A DNA stretch of 64,000 nucleotides from Desulfosudis oleivorans (GTDB taxonomy: Bacteria; Desulfobacterota; Desulfobacteria; Desulfobacterales; SURF-7), in NCBI GenBank assembly GCA_020723305.1, contig DYJC01000003.1, positions 584 through 64,583 of the forward strand, written 5' to 3'. Both the position numbers and the translations under genes were made by a program. Shown in pieces: positions 53,085-62,520 of this stretch; positions within the stretch are counted from its first letter, which is position 1; every line of letters begins with the position of its first letter. Below the pieces are notes generated by a model. That model had not been told where the DNA came from. It saw only the letters and a program-made list of their open reading frames with translations, and made no database searches.

Positions 53085-53228
53085 TTATTTGTTCGGATCG
53101 TATGAAGCACACCTTGCGCCTTTTATCTCACACACGGAGAGATCTTCTCCGCTGTCAAGACATTGCTGGATAACTGAACGGCAATCCCGCCCACAGTCCG
53201 GTTTTTTTTCTTTCGATTTTTTTTTCAT
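53085..53228 (-). CDS. Very small cysteine-rich protein
   Basis: A 47-residue frame with a lysine-rich start (MKKKSKEKKPDCGRDC) and five cysteines at 12, 16, 23, 33 and 40. The ribosome-binding site AAGGGGGTGATAAT is strong, and the gene lies 125 bp upstream of aconitase on the same strand. Spacing C-x3-C-x6-C-x9-C-x6-C could bind a metal or form disulfides. No family name can be given. Confidence 0.6.
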   Translation of the reverse strand: MKKKSKEKKPDCGRDCRSVIQQCLDSGEDLSVCEIKGARCASYDPNK

Positions 53229-53437
53229 ATTATCACCCCCTTCATATTTATGAAAGGAAAGAGAAATGCCATTTCAATAACGATTCGCCAAAAATAAAGA
53301 AAATTATCTACTTGCAGAAAAAAAGTATGTATCGGAATGAAAGATGGAATCGTTAACAATGATACTGACAGAATAAGAACGTTTTTTGAAAGGTCAAGCA
53401 TAAAAAAAGGTTATTGATTCAACAGGACTCTGGTTTT

Positions 53438-54442
53438 TTATCCAAGAGTCAGTGCTGTCTGATGATAGGATGATTCCCGTTTGATCAGTAAATCCAGTTT
53501 TTTTTCAACTTCGGAAAAATCCGGTTGATCATCATCTGAGACGGTTTTCAGGGAAATGGCAAGGTCGGACCAGGCAGACATGGTCTCTTTCATCATTTCC
53601 GTGAGTCCCATGGATTCGATCCGGGGAAGGTAATCCGAAGCTTCTGAAAGAAATTCGGAATACATTTTCCGGAAGCCTCCTCCGCCGGTTCCGCGTTTTT
53701 CAATCACCTGATAGGCAAAACGGGCTGACCATTTCCAGTCTGTAAGATCTTTCCAGTCAGTCAGCTCCGTTTTCCATTTTTGCAAACCGCGAATGCCCTG
53801 AAAGTCCAGTTTTTTATCCATCAGCACCTGGCTGTTAAACAGAATGGAATCCAGTATGATTTTCGGAAGATTATCCGTCATTGTCAATTTTCCTGGCGCG
53901 TAAAAATTCCCCTGAATGTTGAAATAGCCATCCTTGCAAAATCTTGCCTTTCGCATGTTTTTAAATGGGACGGTCAGAATCTCTTCCCGTTCCGTATCGG
54001 TAACATAGAAAACCTGTTTTATCCGGTCATACCCCCAGGCAGTAATCACATGACCTGGGAAATGTGTCGTGGTATTGTAATAGGGCAGGTGGTAGATATC
54101 GGATTGAAGAATTGCAGGTTTGCCTTGATCCAGAATTCTGCAAAGAGCGTCTTCCGCTTCCGCAGGATCTTTGAACTGTTCCCAGATGAAGTTGTTTCCG
54201 ATTCGGGTGAAAAACTGTTTTTCAATATCCACAGAACGGACATGGATCATCCGGCTGGGAGAGCTGTTTGGAAATCCCATATACCAGATTCCCAGGCCTG
54301 CACCGATGCCGAAGCAGAGCGGTTCGGTCCAGGAAAATCCATGAAAGTTGACAATGTTTCGAATGCCGGTGCTGGCGCAATGGTTTCCGGGATGATGGGG
54401 GACATTGCCGGATGATGAAAAAAGGCTCATTCGGGTTTCCAT
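53438..54442 (-). CDS. BtrH-like acyltransferase (BtrH N-terminal and DUF4872 domains)
   Basis: A 334-residue protein like butirosin BtrH, which moves an acyl group from an acyl carrier protein to an amine. A papain-like catalytic Cys22 lies in GNHCASTGIRN, with a histidine in FPGHVITAWGYD; EPLCFGIGAGLGIWYM is the family mark. It is last in the acyl-biosynthesis operon, overlapping the radical SAM gene by 16 bp. It probably off-loads a product from one of the three carrier proteins onto an amino acceptor. ATG 54442 after GGAAGGATTATAC is preferred over 54457. Confidence 0.85.
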   Translation of the reverse strand: METRMSLFSSSGNVPHHPGNHCASTGIRNIVNFHGFSWTEPLCFGIGAGLGIWYMGFPNSSPSRMIHVRSVDIEKQFFTRIGNNFIWEQFKDPAEAEDALCRILDQGKPAILQSDIYHLPYYNTTTHFPGHVITAWGYDRIKQVFYVTDTEREEILTVPFKNMRKARFCKDGYFNIQGNFYAPGKLTMTDNLPKIILDSILFNSQVLMDKKLDFQGIRGLQKWKTELTDWKDLTDWKWSARFAYQVIEKRGTGGGGFRKMYSEFLSEASDYLPRIESMGLTEMMKETMSAWSDLAISLKTVSDDDQPDFSEVEKKLDLLIKRESSYHQTALTLG

Positions 54443-55845
54443 GTATAATCCTTCCATAAATTTGCCTGTGTCCGGATATAACGGCTGGTTCGCCAGATGA
54501 TCCGGATCAGCTCCAGCGGGTTGACCGGGATACGGTTCACCCTCAGCGGATTGCGGCTTTGGGCTTTTGCGGTCAACTGGGAGAAGTGTTTATAAAATTC
54601 TTTTAAGGGGAGTTTTGTGGGTAGAATGGTATGCATGCAGTCATAGTATTGAATGGCATCGCAGATAAACTTTTTCCGGTATTTTTCCCAGTCATCGGTT
54701 CCAGGCGCCGGTGAGTAGACCGTGAAGGTGGCTTCAACCGGGGGCATGGATTGAATATATTGGGTAAGGGAATGAAAATCTTCAACCTCAAACTCCGGCA
54801 TGACCATGAATGCGGGATGGAGTGTGATTCCGATTTTATCCAGTATCTCAATGGCTTGGTTGTTATGTTCCAGGCTGGCTTTTTTGTTCAACTTCTGCAA
54901 TGTTTTGTCATGGATGCTCTCCAGCCCCACGTAAACAATCTCCAGACCGATTTCATGCCAGAGCTTGAAAAGATCGGGGTTGCTGGTAATGGTGTTGCTC
55001 CTGGCCCAGGAGACAAAATGCTTTTTAATTCCATGCTCACGGATCTTTTCCGCCAGCTCCCGCATGTGTCCGGCGGAAAGAAAGGTTTCATCATCCACAA
55101 AGTAGATATAGTCTTCTTTGATGGATTTGAGTTCTTCAATTATTCTGTCTACATTCCGGGGGTAGTACTTACGGCCGTATAGTTTGTGAACAATGCAGAA
55201 TTTGCATTGGTAGGCACATCCGGATGAGGTTCTCATGCCGGCGGTTTGCGGGATAATGGAAGCCTTCCGGTCTTTTTTGGGATGACTCCAGGCACAGAAA
55301 TATTTTGACCGGTCGATAAGATCCCGGCGCGGGTCCGGAAGCGTGTCCACACCCGGATAAACAGGAATCGGACCGAAATCCGTTGCATCCGGAGGAAAGA
55401 GATGGGGGATGTCAAAAATCGTTTTTGGGTCTGTCGAAAGGCGGTGAACGATTTCTGCAAAAGGTCCGCATCCTTCTCCCCGGACAATAGCATCCAGGCT
55501 TGGAATCCGGCATTCTTCCGGGATGATGGTGGCATGATGTCCGCCAAGAACGATAAAGGTGTCAGGGCATTCTTTTTTGATAATGTCGGCACATTGGGCA
55601 ACCCTTGCGATCTGATTGCTGTATGCAGTGATGCCGATCAGATCCGGCCTGAAAGATGCAACTGTTTTATGCAATTTCTGAAGAGGACGCTTCTCAATGG
55701 TCAAATCCAGAATCCGGATGTCATTTCCAGGCGGGACACTGGCAGCAAGGTATTCAAGGGCAAGGGGCTCAAGATGAAGAAACGCCCGGAGTCTTTTGAC
55801 TACTTCCAGCTGGGAGTCAGGTCGAAGCAGAAGGATTTTTTTCAT
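54427..55845 (-). CDS. B12-binding-domain radical SAM protein
   Basis: A 472-residue enzyme: N-terminal cobalamin-binding-like Rossmann domain (about residues 1-150; LLLRPDSQLEVVKRL, IGITAYSNQIARVAQ, VLGGHHATIIPEE) and radical SAM barrel with cluster motif GCAYQCKFCIV. Such enzymes methylate or rearrange unactivated carbons and modify lipids such as hopanoids. In this operon a lipid-chain or ACP-bound substrate is likely. The gene overlaps plsY-like by 4 bp. GAGGCG precedes ATG 55845. Confidence 0.9.
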   Translation of the reverse strand: MKKILLLRPDSQLEVVKRLRAFLHLEPLALEYLAASVPPGNDIRILDLTIEKRPLQKLHKTVASFRPDLIGITAYSNQIARVAQCADIIKKECPDTFIVLGGHHATIIPEECRIPSLDAIVRGEGCGPFAEIVHRLSTDPKTIFDIPHLFPPDATDFGPIPVYPGVDTLPDPRRDLIDRSKYFCAWSHPKKDRKASIIPQTAGMRTSSGCAYQCKFCIVHKLYGRKYYPRNVDRIIEELKSIKEDYIYFVDDETFLSAGHMRELAEKIREHGIKKHFVSWARSNTITSNPDLFKLWHEIGLEIVYVGLESIHDKTLQKLNKKASLEHNNQAIEILDKIGITLHPAFMVMPEFEVEDFHSLTQYIQSMPPVEATFTVYSPAPGTDDWEKYRKKFICDAIQYYDCMHTILPTKLPLKEFYKHFSQLTAKAQSRNPLRVNRIPVNPLELIRIIWRTSRYIRTQANLWKDYTWKPE

Positions 55846-56438
55846 TTTTGTTGCGCCTCGATCCATTCCAGGATGTTTTGTTTATGATTCATGATGATAA
55901 ACAGTACGGTCGAACAGGTAAAAACAATCGTAAGAAGATGACTTTTATTCGCGAGGATGGTTCCGGCTCCCAATATCAGTACCATTGCAAAGGAGGAGAG
56001 AAATGGTTTCCGGAATTTTAAAAATACGGTTATCCATGCCAGGGCTCCGATGCAGACGGAAATCGGAGATAATAAGATCGTGTACCCTAAATAGTTGGCC
56101 ACTCCTTTTCCACCTTTAAAACCATGGAAACATGGAAACCGGTTTCCAAGAATTAAAACCAGTCCGGGCAGGGTGATATATTCCGTGCTGAGCGTTTTCA
56201 ATCCAATGTAGGAAATCAGTATGGCTCTTCCCATGTCCAGAAAGAGAACCACGGCAGCCCAGAATTTTCCTGCCTGACGATACACATTGGTGGCACCGGC
56301 GTTCCCACTGAATCGGGTACGCGGGTCATCCTTTCCCAAAAGCCGGAACAGAACAATGGAGAAGTTCACAGAGCCTGCAATATAGGTAAAAATCAGAATG
56401 ATCATCAGGGGCATGACGGTTTCATATTCCTGAATCAA
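55842..56438 (-). CDS. PlsY-like glycerol-3-phosphate acyltransferase
   Basis: A 198-residue membrane protein with about five helices. The three PlsY motifs are visible: SGNAGATNVYR, GNRFPCFHGFKGGKGVANYL and NHKQNILEW near the end. PlsY uses acyl-phosphate to acylate glycerol-3-phosphate, the first step of phospholipid synthesis. Placement inside this operon suggests a specialised copy that places the operon's acyl chain into a glycerolipid. No PlsX is encoded nearby, so the donor may be made elsewhere or be an acyl-ACP. Confidence 0.9.
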   Translation of the reverse strand: MIQEYETVMPLMIILIFTYIAGSVNFSIVLFRLLGKDDPRTRFSGNAGATNVYRQAGKFWAAVVLFLDMGRAILISYIGLKTLSTEYITLPGLVLILGNRFPCFHGFKGGKGVANYLGYTILLSPISVCIGALAWITVFLKFRKPFLSSFAMVLILGAGTILANKSHLLTIVFTCSTVLFIIMNHKQNILEWIEAQQK

Positions 56439-57306
56439 GAGGTTGAATTTTCATTATCCATTCCGGTGGTTTTTTTCTTCCTGCGCTGACATCTTTCATT
56501 CTTACCCCTTTGATGTTTTCAAAAAAAATTCCTTTTGGATCACAGATCCAGAGATCGCAAACCAGCAGTTCAGGAGTTGGTTTGACCGGTATGATCCTGC
56601 ATATGTAGTGGTTCCCCGGAATGGTTTGACGGAAAAGTGTCCGCTTTTCAAATCCCACCGGAAACCCGATAAATCCCAAAAAACACTGGCACCAGACACA
56701 GGCGGCATGAAAAGCCGCATCCAGCGGAAAAGGGGAACCCAGCGGTTCTATTGCTGCTTCACACACCGGAGCAGAAATATTCGCGACAACTCCTTTTACT
56801 GAAATCAACAGATAGTCCGTAAGATTATGGTAGGCCGGGCCAAACGGAACCAGTTCCTGATAAACCTTATGGGAGGCTATCTGAAAAGATTCTCCTTCAA
56901 GCCGGGTCAAATTTTCAAACAGCGGAAAATCTGAGCATTGCGTCTGACCGGATTGAAAAGAGATAGTGACATGCTCTTTCTGTCGGGAAATAGAGAGTTT
57001 TCTGGATTTGATCCGGGTCACCAGTTTGCTTTCGATAGATCTGTCTTTTTTGATACAGATTTCATGAAAACCTTCCATCACGGGTTGATCTGCCTTCAGG
57101 AAGAGAAATTTATCAAAACCGGCATCCAGGATGATATCGGTGTTGATTTCCGGGAAATGGCTTTTTGTGGATGCGGCCAGGATCTGTATGGCCTCAACAG
57201 CCGGAAACACGGCGTTTCCTTCAAACCGGTGATCCATGAGGTATGGATGCAGTCTGATCTCGAGTGGAAATTGCCGGATCTCTTCTATTTGGGGAAGATT
57301 TGCCAT
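56422..57306 (-). CDS. Polyketide-synthase-type dehydratase (double hot-dog)
   Basis: A 294-residue protein resembling the DH domain of modular PKS. The first hot-dog half has HPYLMDHRFEGNAVFPAVEA with the H-x3-G-x4-P motif; the second half has FPLDAAFHAACVW with D-x3-H, giving a complete His/Asp catalytic pair. It would dehydrate a 3-hydroxyacyl-ACP. It overlaps both neighbours (22 bp with the thioesterase gene, 17 bp with plsY-like). A stand-alone PKS-type DH outside a PKS is uncommon. Confidence 0.82.
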   Translation of the reverse strand: MANLPQIEEIRQFPLEIRLHPYLMDHRFEGNAVFPAVEAIQILAASTKSHFPEINTDIILDAGFDKFLFLKADQPVMEGFHEICIKKDRSIESKLVTRIKSRKLSISRQKEHVTISFQSGQTQCSDFPLFENLTRLEGESFQIASHKVYQELVPFGPAYHNLTDYLLISVKGVVANISAPVCEAAIEPLGSPFPLDAAFHAACVWCQCFLGFIGFPVGFEKRTLFRQTIPGNHYICRIIPVKPTPELLVCDLWICDPKGIFFENIKGVRMKDVSAGRKKPPEWIMKIQPLDSGI

Positions 57307-57764
57307 AGATGTATTGTTTTTTCATCAATCCCGACTGGTGTTCCGGAAGCCTTGATGGCACAATGCCGGGTAAAGCCCATACACACAATCGCTCCGGACT
57401 CCTCATGGGTGATGATATACTCGAATTTCAGTTTTACCCGTTCCAGATCCGAAGGGCGTGTGTGGATCAACATGGGATCATCATAATAAAGGGGTGTATA
57501 ATATCGTACGCCCATTTCAATGATCGGGTAGATATATCCGCTTTCTTCCACTTCACTGTAGGGATAACCCGTATCCCGCATGAGAGAGGCTCTTCCGAAC
57601 TCAAAGTACCGCAGATAGTTGGCATGATAAACCACCTGGGAGCGATCCGTATCCGCATACAGGATGCGGTTCCGGCACTGATGCCAGACCAGGTTGTCGG
57701 TTTTGTTGCGGACATAGGGTTTATCGGGTGCAAGGGTTATGGGAATAAAGGGCCTGGGTCGCAT
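57285..57764 (-). CDS. 4HBT-type acyl thioesterase
   Basis: A 159-residue single hot-dog protein. YADTDRSQVVYHANYLRYFE carries the catalytic aspartate and matches YbgC/4-hydroxybenzoyl-CoA thioesterases; YYTPLYYDDPMLIHT follows. It could release or edit chains from ACP or CoA. ATG 57764 follows AAAGGAGTATGAT and lies 1 bp after the ketoacyl synthase stop. Confidence 0.88.
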   Translation of the reverse strand: MRPRPFIPITLAPDKPYVRNKTDNLVWHQCRNRILYADTDRSQVVYHANYLRYFEFGRASLMRDTGYPYSEVEESGYIYPIIEMGVRYYTPLYYDDPMLIHTRPSDLERVKLKFEYIITHEESGAIVCMGFTRHCAIKASGTPVGIDEKTIHLWQIFPK

Positions 57765-57765
57765 A

Positions 57766-59031
57766 TCATACTCCTTTAAAGACAATACAGCAGTTGGTGC
57801 CCCCGAAACCAAATGCATTGGACAGGAAGAACTCATAATCATGCTTCCGGACGAAATTCGGAACCACATCCATATACCCGAGATCAGGGTCCGGAATATG
57901 GTTGATCGTGGGAAGAATCAGCCCATTCTGCATGGCCTCGATGGAAAGGGCTGCTTCAATGGCTGCCGATGCTCCCAAGGTGTGCCCGATCTGGGATTTG
58001 TTGGAAGAGACCGGGATCTTGCCGATTTTTTTTCCAAATATGGATTTCAGACACTCTGCTTCTGCAAGATCTCCTTTTCGGGTGGATGTGCCGTGCGCAT
58101 TGACATACTGGATATCCTGCGGTTCTAATCCTGCATCATCCATCGCTTGTAGGATCGATCGGATGATGGTTTCCGGGTTTGGTTTTGTAAAATGGTATGC
58201 ATCCGATGTCATCCCGACTCCCAGAACCTCAGCCTTTGGCGTAAGTCCGCAAGATGTGAGCATCTCTTCTGCAGCCAGAACCAGCACACCCGCACCCTCT
58301 GACAGAACCATTCCTTTGCGGTCGATACTGAAAGGCCGGGAAGCCTGGGCAGGGTCGTTATATGCACGGTCCTTGGGCGTAATGTTGATGGTTGCCAGCA
58401 TGTTGGAAAAACCCTGTACGATTTCCGGGATGATGCAGGTTTCTGCGCCACCGGCCAGCACAAAATCACAATCCCCGTCCCGTATCATTCTGGCCCCCAT
58501 TCCGATGGCATAATTCCCGGAGGCACAGGCACCCTGGGGAGAGAAGATCGGCCCGGTAAATCCAAGCAGCATGCTTGCCTTTCCGGATGGGAGATTGGCG
58601 CACAGGTTGGGGAGCAGGTACGGGCTAACCTTGAAAGGGCCATGGTTGATATAATTGTCCATGGCAATGCGATAGGAATCGGTTCCATTCAGCGCCGAAC
58701 CGATCAGACATGCCGTCCTGGGGCCGGTCTCCTGGTTGATCTCCAGTCCGGAATTTTCCAGAGCTTCCTTGCAGACCGCCATGGTCAGAATCACAAAATC
58801 CGCATTCCAGTTGTAGGCTTCCTTGGAATCGATAAAATCAAATTCCATAGGATTCCAGTCCGGGATTTCACCCACCACATCGCTCAGCGACTGCACCTTG
58901 CAGCGGGTTACCTTTCGAAATCCTGCCTTGCCCTGAACCGCATTGGCCCAGGTTTTTTCAAAGGTTTTTCCAAGGGGCGTGGCCGCGCCGTATCCGACAA
59001 TAAATACCCGTCTGTTTTTTGGCGCCTTCAT
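57766..59031 (-). CDS. Beta-ketoacyl-ACP synthase (KAS II/FabF-like), second of pair
   Basis: A 421-residue thiolase-fold condensing enzyme. The nucleophile is Cys in QGACASGNYAIG and the histidines are in VNAHGTSTRKGD and SQIGHTLGASAAI; the end FGFGGTNCCIVF is typical. It therefore looks active, not a chain-length-factor. ATG 59031 follows AGGAGAAAT. It would extend an ACP-bound acyl chain with malonyl-ACP. Confidence 0.93.
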   Translation of the reverse strand: MKAPKNRRVFIVGYGAATPLGKTFEKTWANAVQGKAGFRKVTRCKVQSLSDVVGEIPDWNPMEFDFIDSKEAYNWNADFVILTMAVCKEALENSGLEINQETGPRTACLIGSALNGTDSYRIAMDNYINHGPFKVSPYLLPNLCANLPSGKASMLLGFTGPIFSPQGACASGNYAIGMGARMIRDGDCDFVLAGGAETCIIPEIVQGFSNMLATINITPKDRAYNDPAQASRPFSIDRKGMVLSEGAGVLVLAAEEMLTSCGLTPKAEVLGVGMTSDAYHFTKPNPETIIRSILQAMDDAGLEPQDIQYVNAHGTSTRKGDLAEAECLKSIFGKKIGKIPVSSNKSQIGHTLGASAAIEAALSIEAMQNGLILPTINHIPDPDLGYMDVVPNFVRKHDYEFFLSNAFGFGGTNCCIVFKGV

Positions 59032-59068
59032 ATTTCTCCTGATTGATTCTTCTGTTGAGGCATCCTTT

Positions 59069-60316
59069 TTATATCCTTTGAAACACAACACAGGAGTTGC
59101 AGCCGCCGAAACCAAACGCATTTTTCAGAAGAAATTCCTGTGAATGACTGCGCGCTCCTTCTGCAACGCAATCCAGTTCGATTTTGGGATCCGGTGTATA
59201 GTTGATGGTCGGAAGCAGCATGTTATGAATCATTCCCTCGATCGCAAAAATCGATTCAATGGCACTCGACGCTCCCATTGCATGTCCGGTCTGGGACTTG
59301 TTTGCCGAAACCGGCGGAATACGGTTTCCGAATACCGAGCGAATCGCGTCATATTCAATCTGATCTCCTACCTTTGTCGATGTGCCATGGGCATTGATTG
59401 CATCAATCCGCCCTGGTTCGATTCCCGCATTGCATATGCTTTCATGGATGCAGCGCTTTACGGTTTCAAAATTCGGTGCAACAAAATGATGCGCATCCGA
59501 TGTCATGCTCCATCCGGCTATCCGGATGGAACCGGCAAGTCCATGCGCTTCTGCAAACTCTTTTGTGGCGATCACAATACAGCCTGCTCCTTCCGAGATC
59601 ACAAACCCCCTTCTGTCAATGGAAAAGGGTCTGCTGGCTCTTGACGGTGGTTCCGGCGGGAGTCCGGGTTTACTATGGAAGGTTCCGTTCATTGTGGAAA
59701 ACCCGGCGACAATCGGTTCTACCAATGCAAAATCAACTGCACCGCAGATAGCCACATCCGCTTTCCCCTGTTCGAGCAGCATGGACCCGATAATCACAGA
59801 GGTGATTCCGGTTGCACAAGCGGTAATCGTGGATGTAATCGGCCCCGTGGCTTTTGTCAAGATGGATATCTTTCCGCCGACCATATTGATGCAGGAGTTG
59901 GGATTGGTGAAGGGATGAGGCAGCTTTCCTTCCTCTCTCATTCGCCTGTCGGCAAGGATAACCGCGTCCAGTCCTCCGACTGCGGAACTGAATGTAACGG
60001 CAACACGGGGCGCAATATCCGGTGTGATTTGGATTTTGCTGTTTTGGATTGCACGATGGGCCACCAAAAGAGCGTATTTGAAAATCGGTGATGTCCAGTG
60101 AACCATCTGGCGGGGCGCCAGAAAGGGATATGCGGATTCATCAATGGCATCGACCTCTCCGGCAATCTGGACCGGAAACGATTCATCAACCGGGAAACGG
60201 GTGAGCCGGTCAATGCCGCTGTCACCCTTCACCGCTCTTTCCCACTGGGTTTGGATATCGGTTCCCAAAGGGGAGACACAATCATATCCGATAATGACAC
60301 TCTGCTTTGGATTCAT
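59069..60316 (-). CDS. Beta-ketoacyl-ACP synthase (KAS II/FabF-like), first of pair
   Basis: A 415-residue condensing enzyme paralogous to the next gene. Active Cys is in TACATGITSVIIG, histidines in INAHGTSTKVGD and SQTGHAMGASSAI, and the end is FGFGGCNSCVVF. Both members of the pair keep the catalytic triad, unlike KAS/chain-length-factor pairs of aromatic and aryl-polyene systems. It lies 37 bp upstream of the second synthase. Confidence 0.93.
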   Translation of the reverse strand: MNPKQSVIIGYDCVSPLGTDIQTQWERAVKGDSGIDRLTRFPVDESFPVQIAGEVDAIDESAYPFLAPRQMVHWTSPIFKYALLVAHRAIQNSKIQITPDIAPRVAVTFSSAVGGLDAVILADRRMREEGKLPHPFTNPNSCINMVGGKISILTKATGPITSTITACATGITSVIIGSMLLEQGKADVAICGAVDFALVEPIVAGFSTMNGTFHSKPGLPPEPPSRASRPFSIDRRGFVISEGAGCIVIATKEFAEAHGLAGSIRIAGWSMTSDAHHFVAPNFETVKRCIHESICNAGIEPGRIDAINAHGTSTKVGDQIEYDAIRSVFGNRIPPVSANKSQTGHAMGASSAIESIFAIEGMIHNMLLPTINYTPDPKIELDCVAEGARSHSQEFLLKNAFGFGGCNSCVVFQRI

Positions 60317-60351
60317 AGGATACTCAAGGGCATTGTTGGGTGCAAATTGTT

Positions 60352-61350
60352 TTACCAGGGAATGAATCGGTAGAGTTTTGCAAACATTTCATAAACCTCG
60401 ATCCAGTTTTTGAGATCTTCAGCCGTGCGAATGTGTGCCTTTTTGTTGACCATCACCCAGCTCATGTGTGCTGCGCCATCCTTGCAGGTGGAGCAGTCCC
60501 TTGTTTCCGAGGTGCAGCAGCGGTGCATGGTTTTCAGATCCGATGCCCACCTTATAAAATGGATCAGTCTTTTTGGTTTTGGATTTCGGTTGTCAAAGGT
60601 TTCGGTTACCGAGGGGCATTCCAGCCAGCCAAAATCCCGGTCCAGCATGTTTCCGGAGGTGATCACCTTATGGTAATACCGGGACGAAATCACCGTGTCC
60701 GGGTAATGATCCAGCATTTCGTCCATTTCAGCACAGATGTCGACCAGTTCTCCCTCTCTCCAGGAAAAGCCATCAACGCTTTCATCATTGGATAAAAGCT
60801 GCATATGAACTTTTACACCGATATCCCTTATTTTTTTGATAATCCGTTCTGTTTTTCCAATCTGCCGGGGGGTTATGGTATACAGATAATATGTATATTC
60901 ATCCCCTTCATAGTTTTTGCTGGAAATCGCAAAACAGTCCTGGCCCCGGAGAAGCTTTTCATCCTGTTCATCCCCCCAGAGGGAGATTCCGACCATCATG
61001 TCCGGAAACCGGTCCCGGGGAACCTTGATCAGGCCGTTGGTTGCACAAAAGGTCGGCAGACGTTTATAAAATGCCTCCACACGGTCAAAGCAGAGAGTCG
61101 GCTCTCCTCCGATCAGTATGGCAAGGTTAACGCCCCGGTCTTTTTCTTTTTCAATAAAACGTTCCCACTGTAAAACATCCATCTCCTCTTTTGCCGCCTT
61201 GTGTTCGCCGGAAGAAAAAAAGAAGCAGCCCCTGCATCGAAGATTGCATCGATTGGTGACATCATAGATGGAACTCCGGATGTTGAGTTTGGATATTTTT
61301 TTATATCGTTCATACCATTCATTATCCAGTAATGAACTGACCGTTATCAT
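60352..61350 (-). CDS. Radical SAM protein 2 of the acyl operon
   Basis: A 332-residue radical SAM enzyme. The [4Fe-4S]/SAM motif is CNLRCRGC in YDVTNRCNLRCRGCFFFSSG; GGEPTLCF is the GGE motif. A C-terminal cysteine group (MHRCCTSETRDCSTC) may hold an auxiliary cluster, SPASM-like. It is clearly a sister of the gene at 61373-62473 by motif order and length. Substrate is likely an ACP-bound or free acyl chain made by the operon. Confidence 0.9.
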   Translation of the reverse strand: MITVSSLLDNEWYERYKKISKLNIRSSIYDVTNRCNLRCRGCFFFSSGEHKAAKEEMDVLQWERFIEKEKDRGVNLAILIGGEPTLCFDRVEAFYKRLPTFCATNGLIKVPRDRFPDMMVGISLWGDEQDEKLLRGQDCFAISSKNYEGDEYTYYLYTITPRQIGKTERIIKKIRDIGVKVHMQLLSNDESVDGFSWREGELVDICAEMDEMLDHYPDTVISSRYYHKVITSGNMLDRDFGWLECPSVTETFDNRNPKPKRLIHFIRWASDLKTMHRCCTSETRDCSTCKDGAAHMSWVMVNKKAHIRTAEDLKNWIEVYEMFAKLYRFIPW

Positions 61351-61372
61351 TTTTTACTCCTTGCCTGCGTTT

Positions 61373-62473
61373 TCAATTCCTGATTCTTGTTTCGGCTTTT
61401 GGCGGAGATACAATATGATTGCAGAGGTTTTCCCCTTTTTCATATCCCCTGACCCAGACGGCCAGATAGGCATCCACATAATCCAGCCAGGCTTTGAATG
61501 TTTCCGGGTCCGATGCATGACGAAAGAGCTTTGCAGTGACCACCGCGCTTCCGGCTGCATAATGCCGGCAGTCTGAACAATCCGTATCCGGAACACAGCA
61601 GGACATGTTTCGATCCCAGGTCAGGTCTGTTCGATATTGGCGAAAAGATCGTCCCAGACCAATATCCGTGGATGGATTCATTCGGGGATATGGGCAGTCA
61701 TATAGTGCATGGAGTCCTTGTTTATGAGTATGGGCCACTGCATTGTAATGGGAAAACAATACATGATCCGGATAATCTTTGATCAGCGTCAACATCGCTT
61801 TCCTGGTATAGGCAAGAGAGGCTTCCGTGTGCCGGAGATTCCCGTCATACCCTACAGGCGCGGAAAACATATTGAAGGTAAGCTTGCAGTCATTTTCTTT
61901 CAGAAATTGAGCGACCTCAAAAACCTCATCAATATTTTCTCTGGTAAAGGTATAGACAAATATTGCCCGCGGATCATTTCGGTAATTTTGAACCTGCCGT
62001 TGAAGCATGTTTTTGGCTTTCCGGACACGCAGGCTGGTTTCGTCATTCCCCCAGACCGAAATATGGATGTTGTAATCCACAGAGGGGGAGATCCGGGAGA
62101 GACCATTGGAAGCAATGCAGCCCAGTGGAATCTCTTTGTAGCAGACTTCCAGGAGGGCCGGCACCAGCGATGGTTCGGCACCGGCAAGAACCACATAGGT
62201 GATTCCCCGTTTTTTTTCATTTTTCATGAGTTCCTGCCAGAGCAGGGGATCTTGAATCTCTTCCGCAAACTGTTTGTCACCTTTAAAATAATAACACCCT
62301 TCACACTGGATATTGCAATGGTTGGACATATCATAGGTGGATTCACGAAGAAAAAAGAATTTCCGGACTTTTTCCCATCTCTCATGAACAAACGGATCAG
62401 CGATGATTTCGGAAAATTTCCATCTTTTATCCTCATTGTCCGGGCAAGAATTTTGTTTTTTGGCGGTCTCCAC
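61373..62473 (-). CDS. Radical SAM protein 1 of the acyl operon
   Basis: A 366-residue radical SAM enzyme. The cluster motif is CNIQCEGC in YDMSNHCNIQCEGCYYFKG; the GGE position reads AGAEPSLVP. The C-terminal cysteines (CCVPDTDCSDCRHY) suggest an auxiliary cluster. It shares the YDxxNxCN, CxxGCxxF and tail layout with its neighbour 22 bp downstream. The tandem suggests two successive radical steps or a heterodimer. Confidence 0.9.
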   Translation of the reverse strand: METAKKQNSCPDNEDKRWKFSEIIADPFVHERWEKVRKFFFLRESTYDMSNHCNIQCEGCYYFKGDKQFAEEIQDPLLWQELMKNEKKRGITYVVLAGAEPSLVPALLEVCYKEIPLGCIASNGLSRISPSVDYNIHISVWGNDETSLRVRKAKNMLQRQVQNYRNDPRAIFVYTFTRENIDEVFEVAQFLKENDCKLTFNMFSAPVGYDGNLRHTEASLAYTRKAMLTLIKDYPDHVLFSHYNAVAHTHKQGLHALYDCPYPRMNPSTDIGLGRSFRQYRTDLTWDRNMSCCVPDTDCSDCRHYAAGSAVVTAKLFRHASDPETFKAWLDYVDAYLAVWVRGYEKGENLCNHIVSPPKAETRIRN

Positions 62474-62520
62474 TACAATCCGATCCTCTGCGTTATAAAC
62501 AAATGTTAATCAAACCTTCC

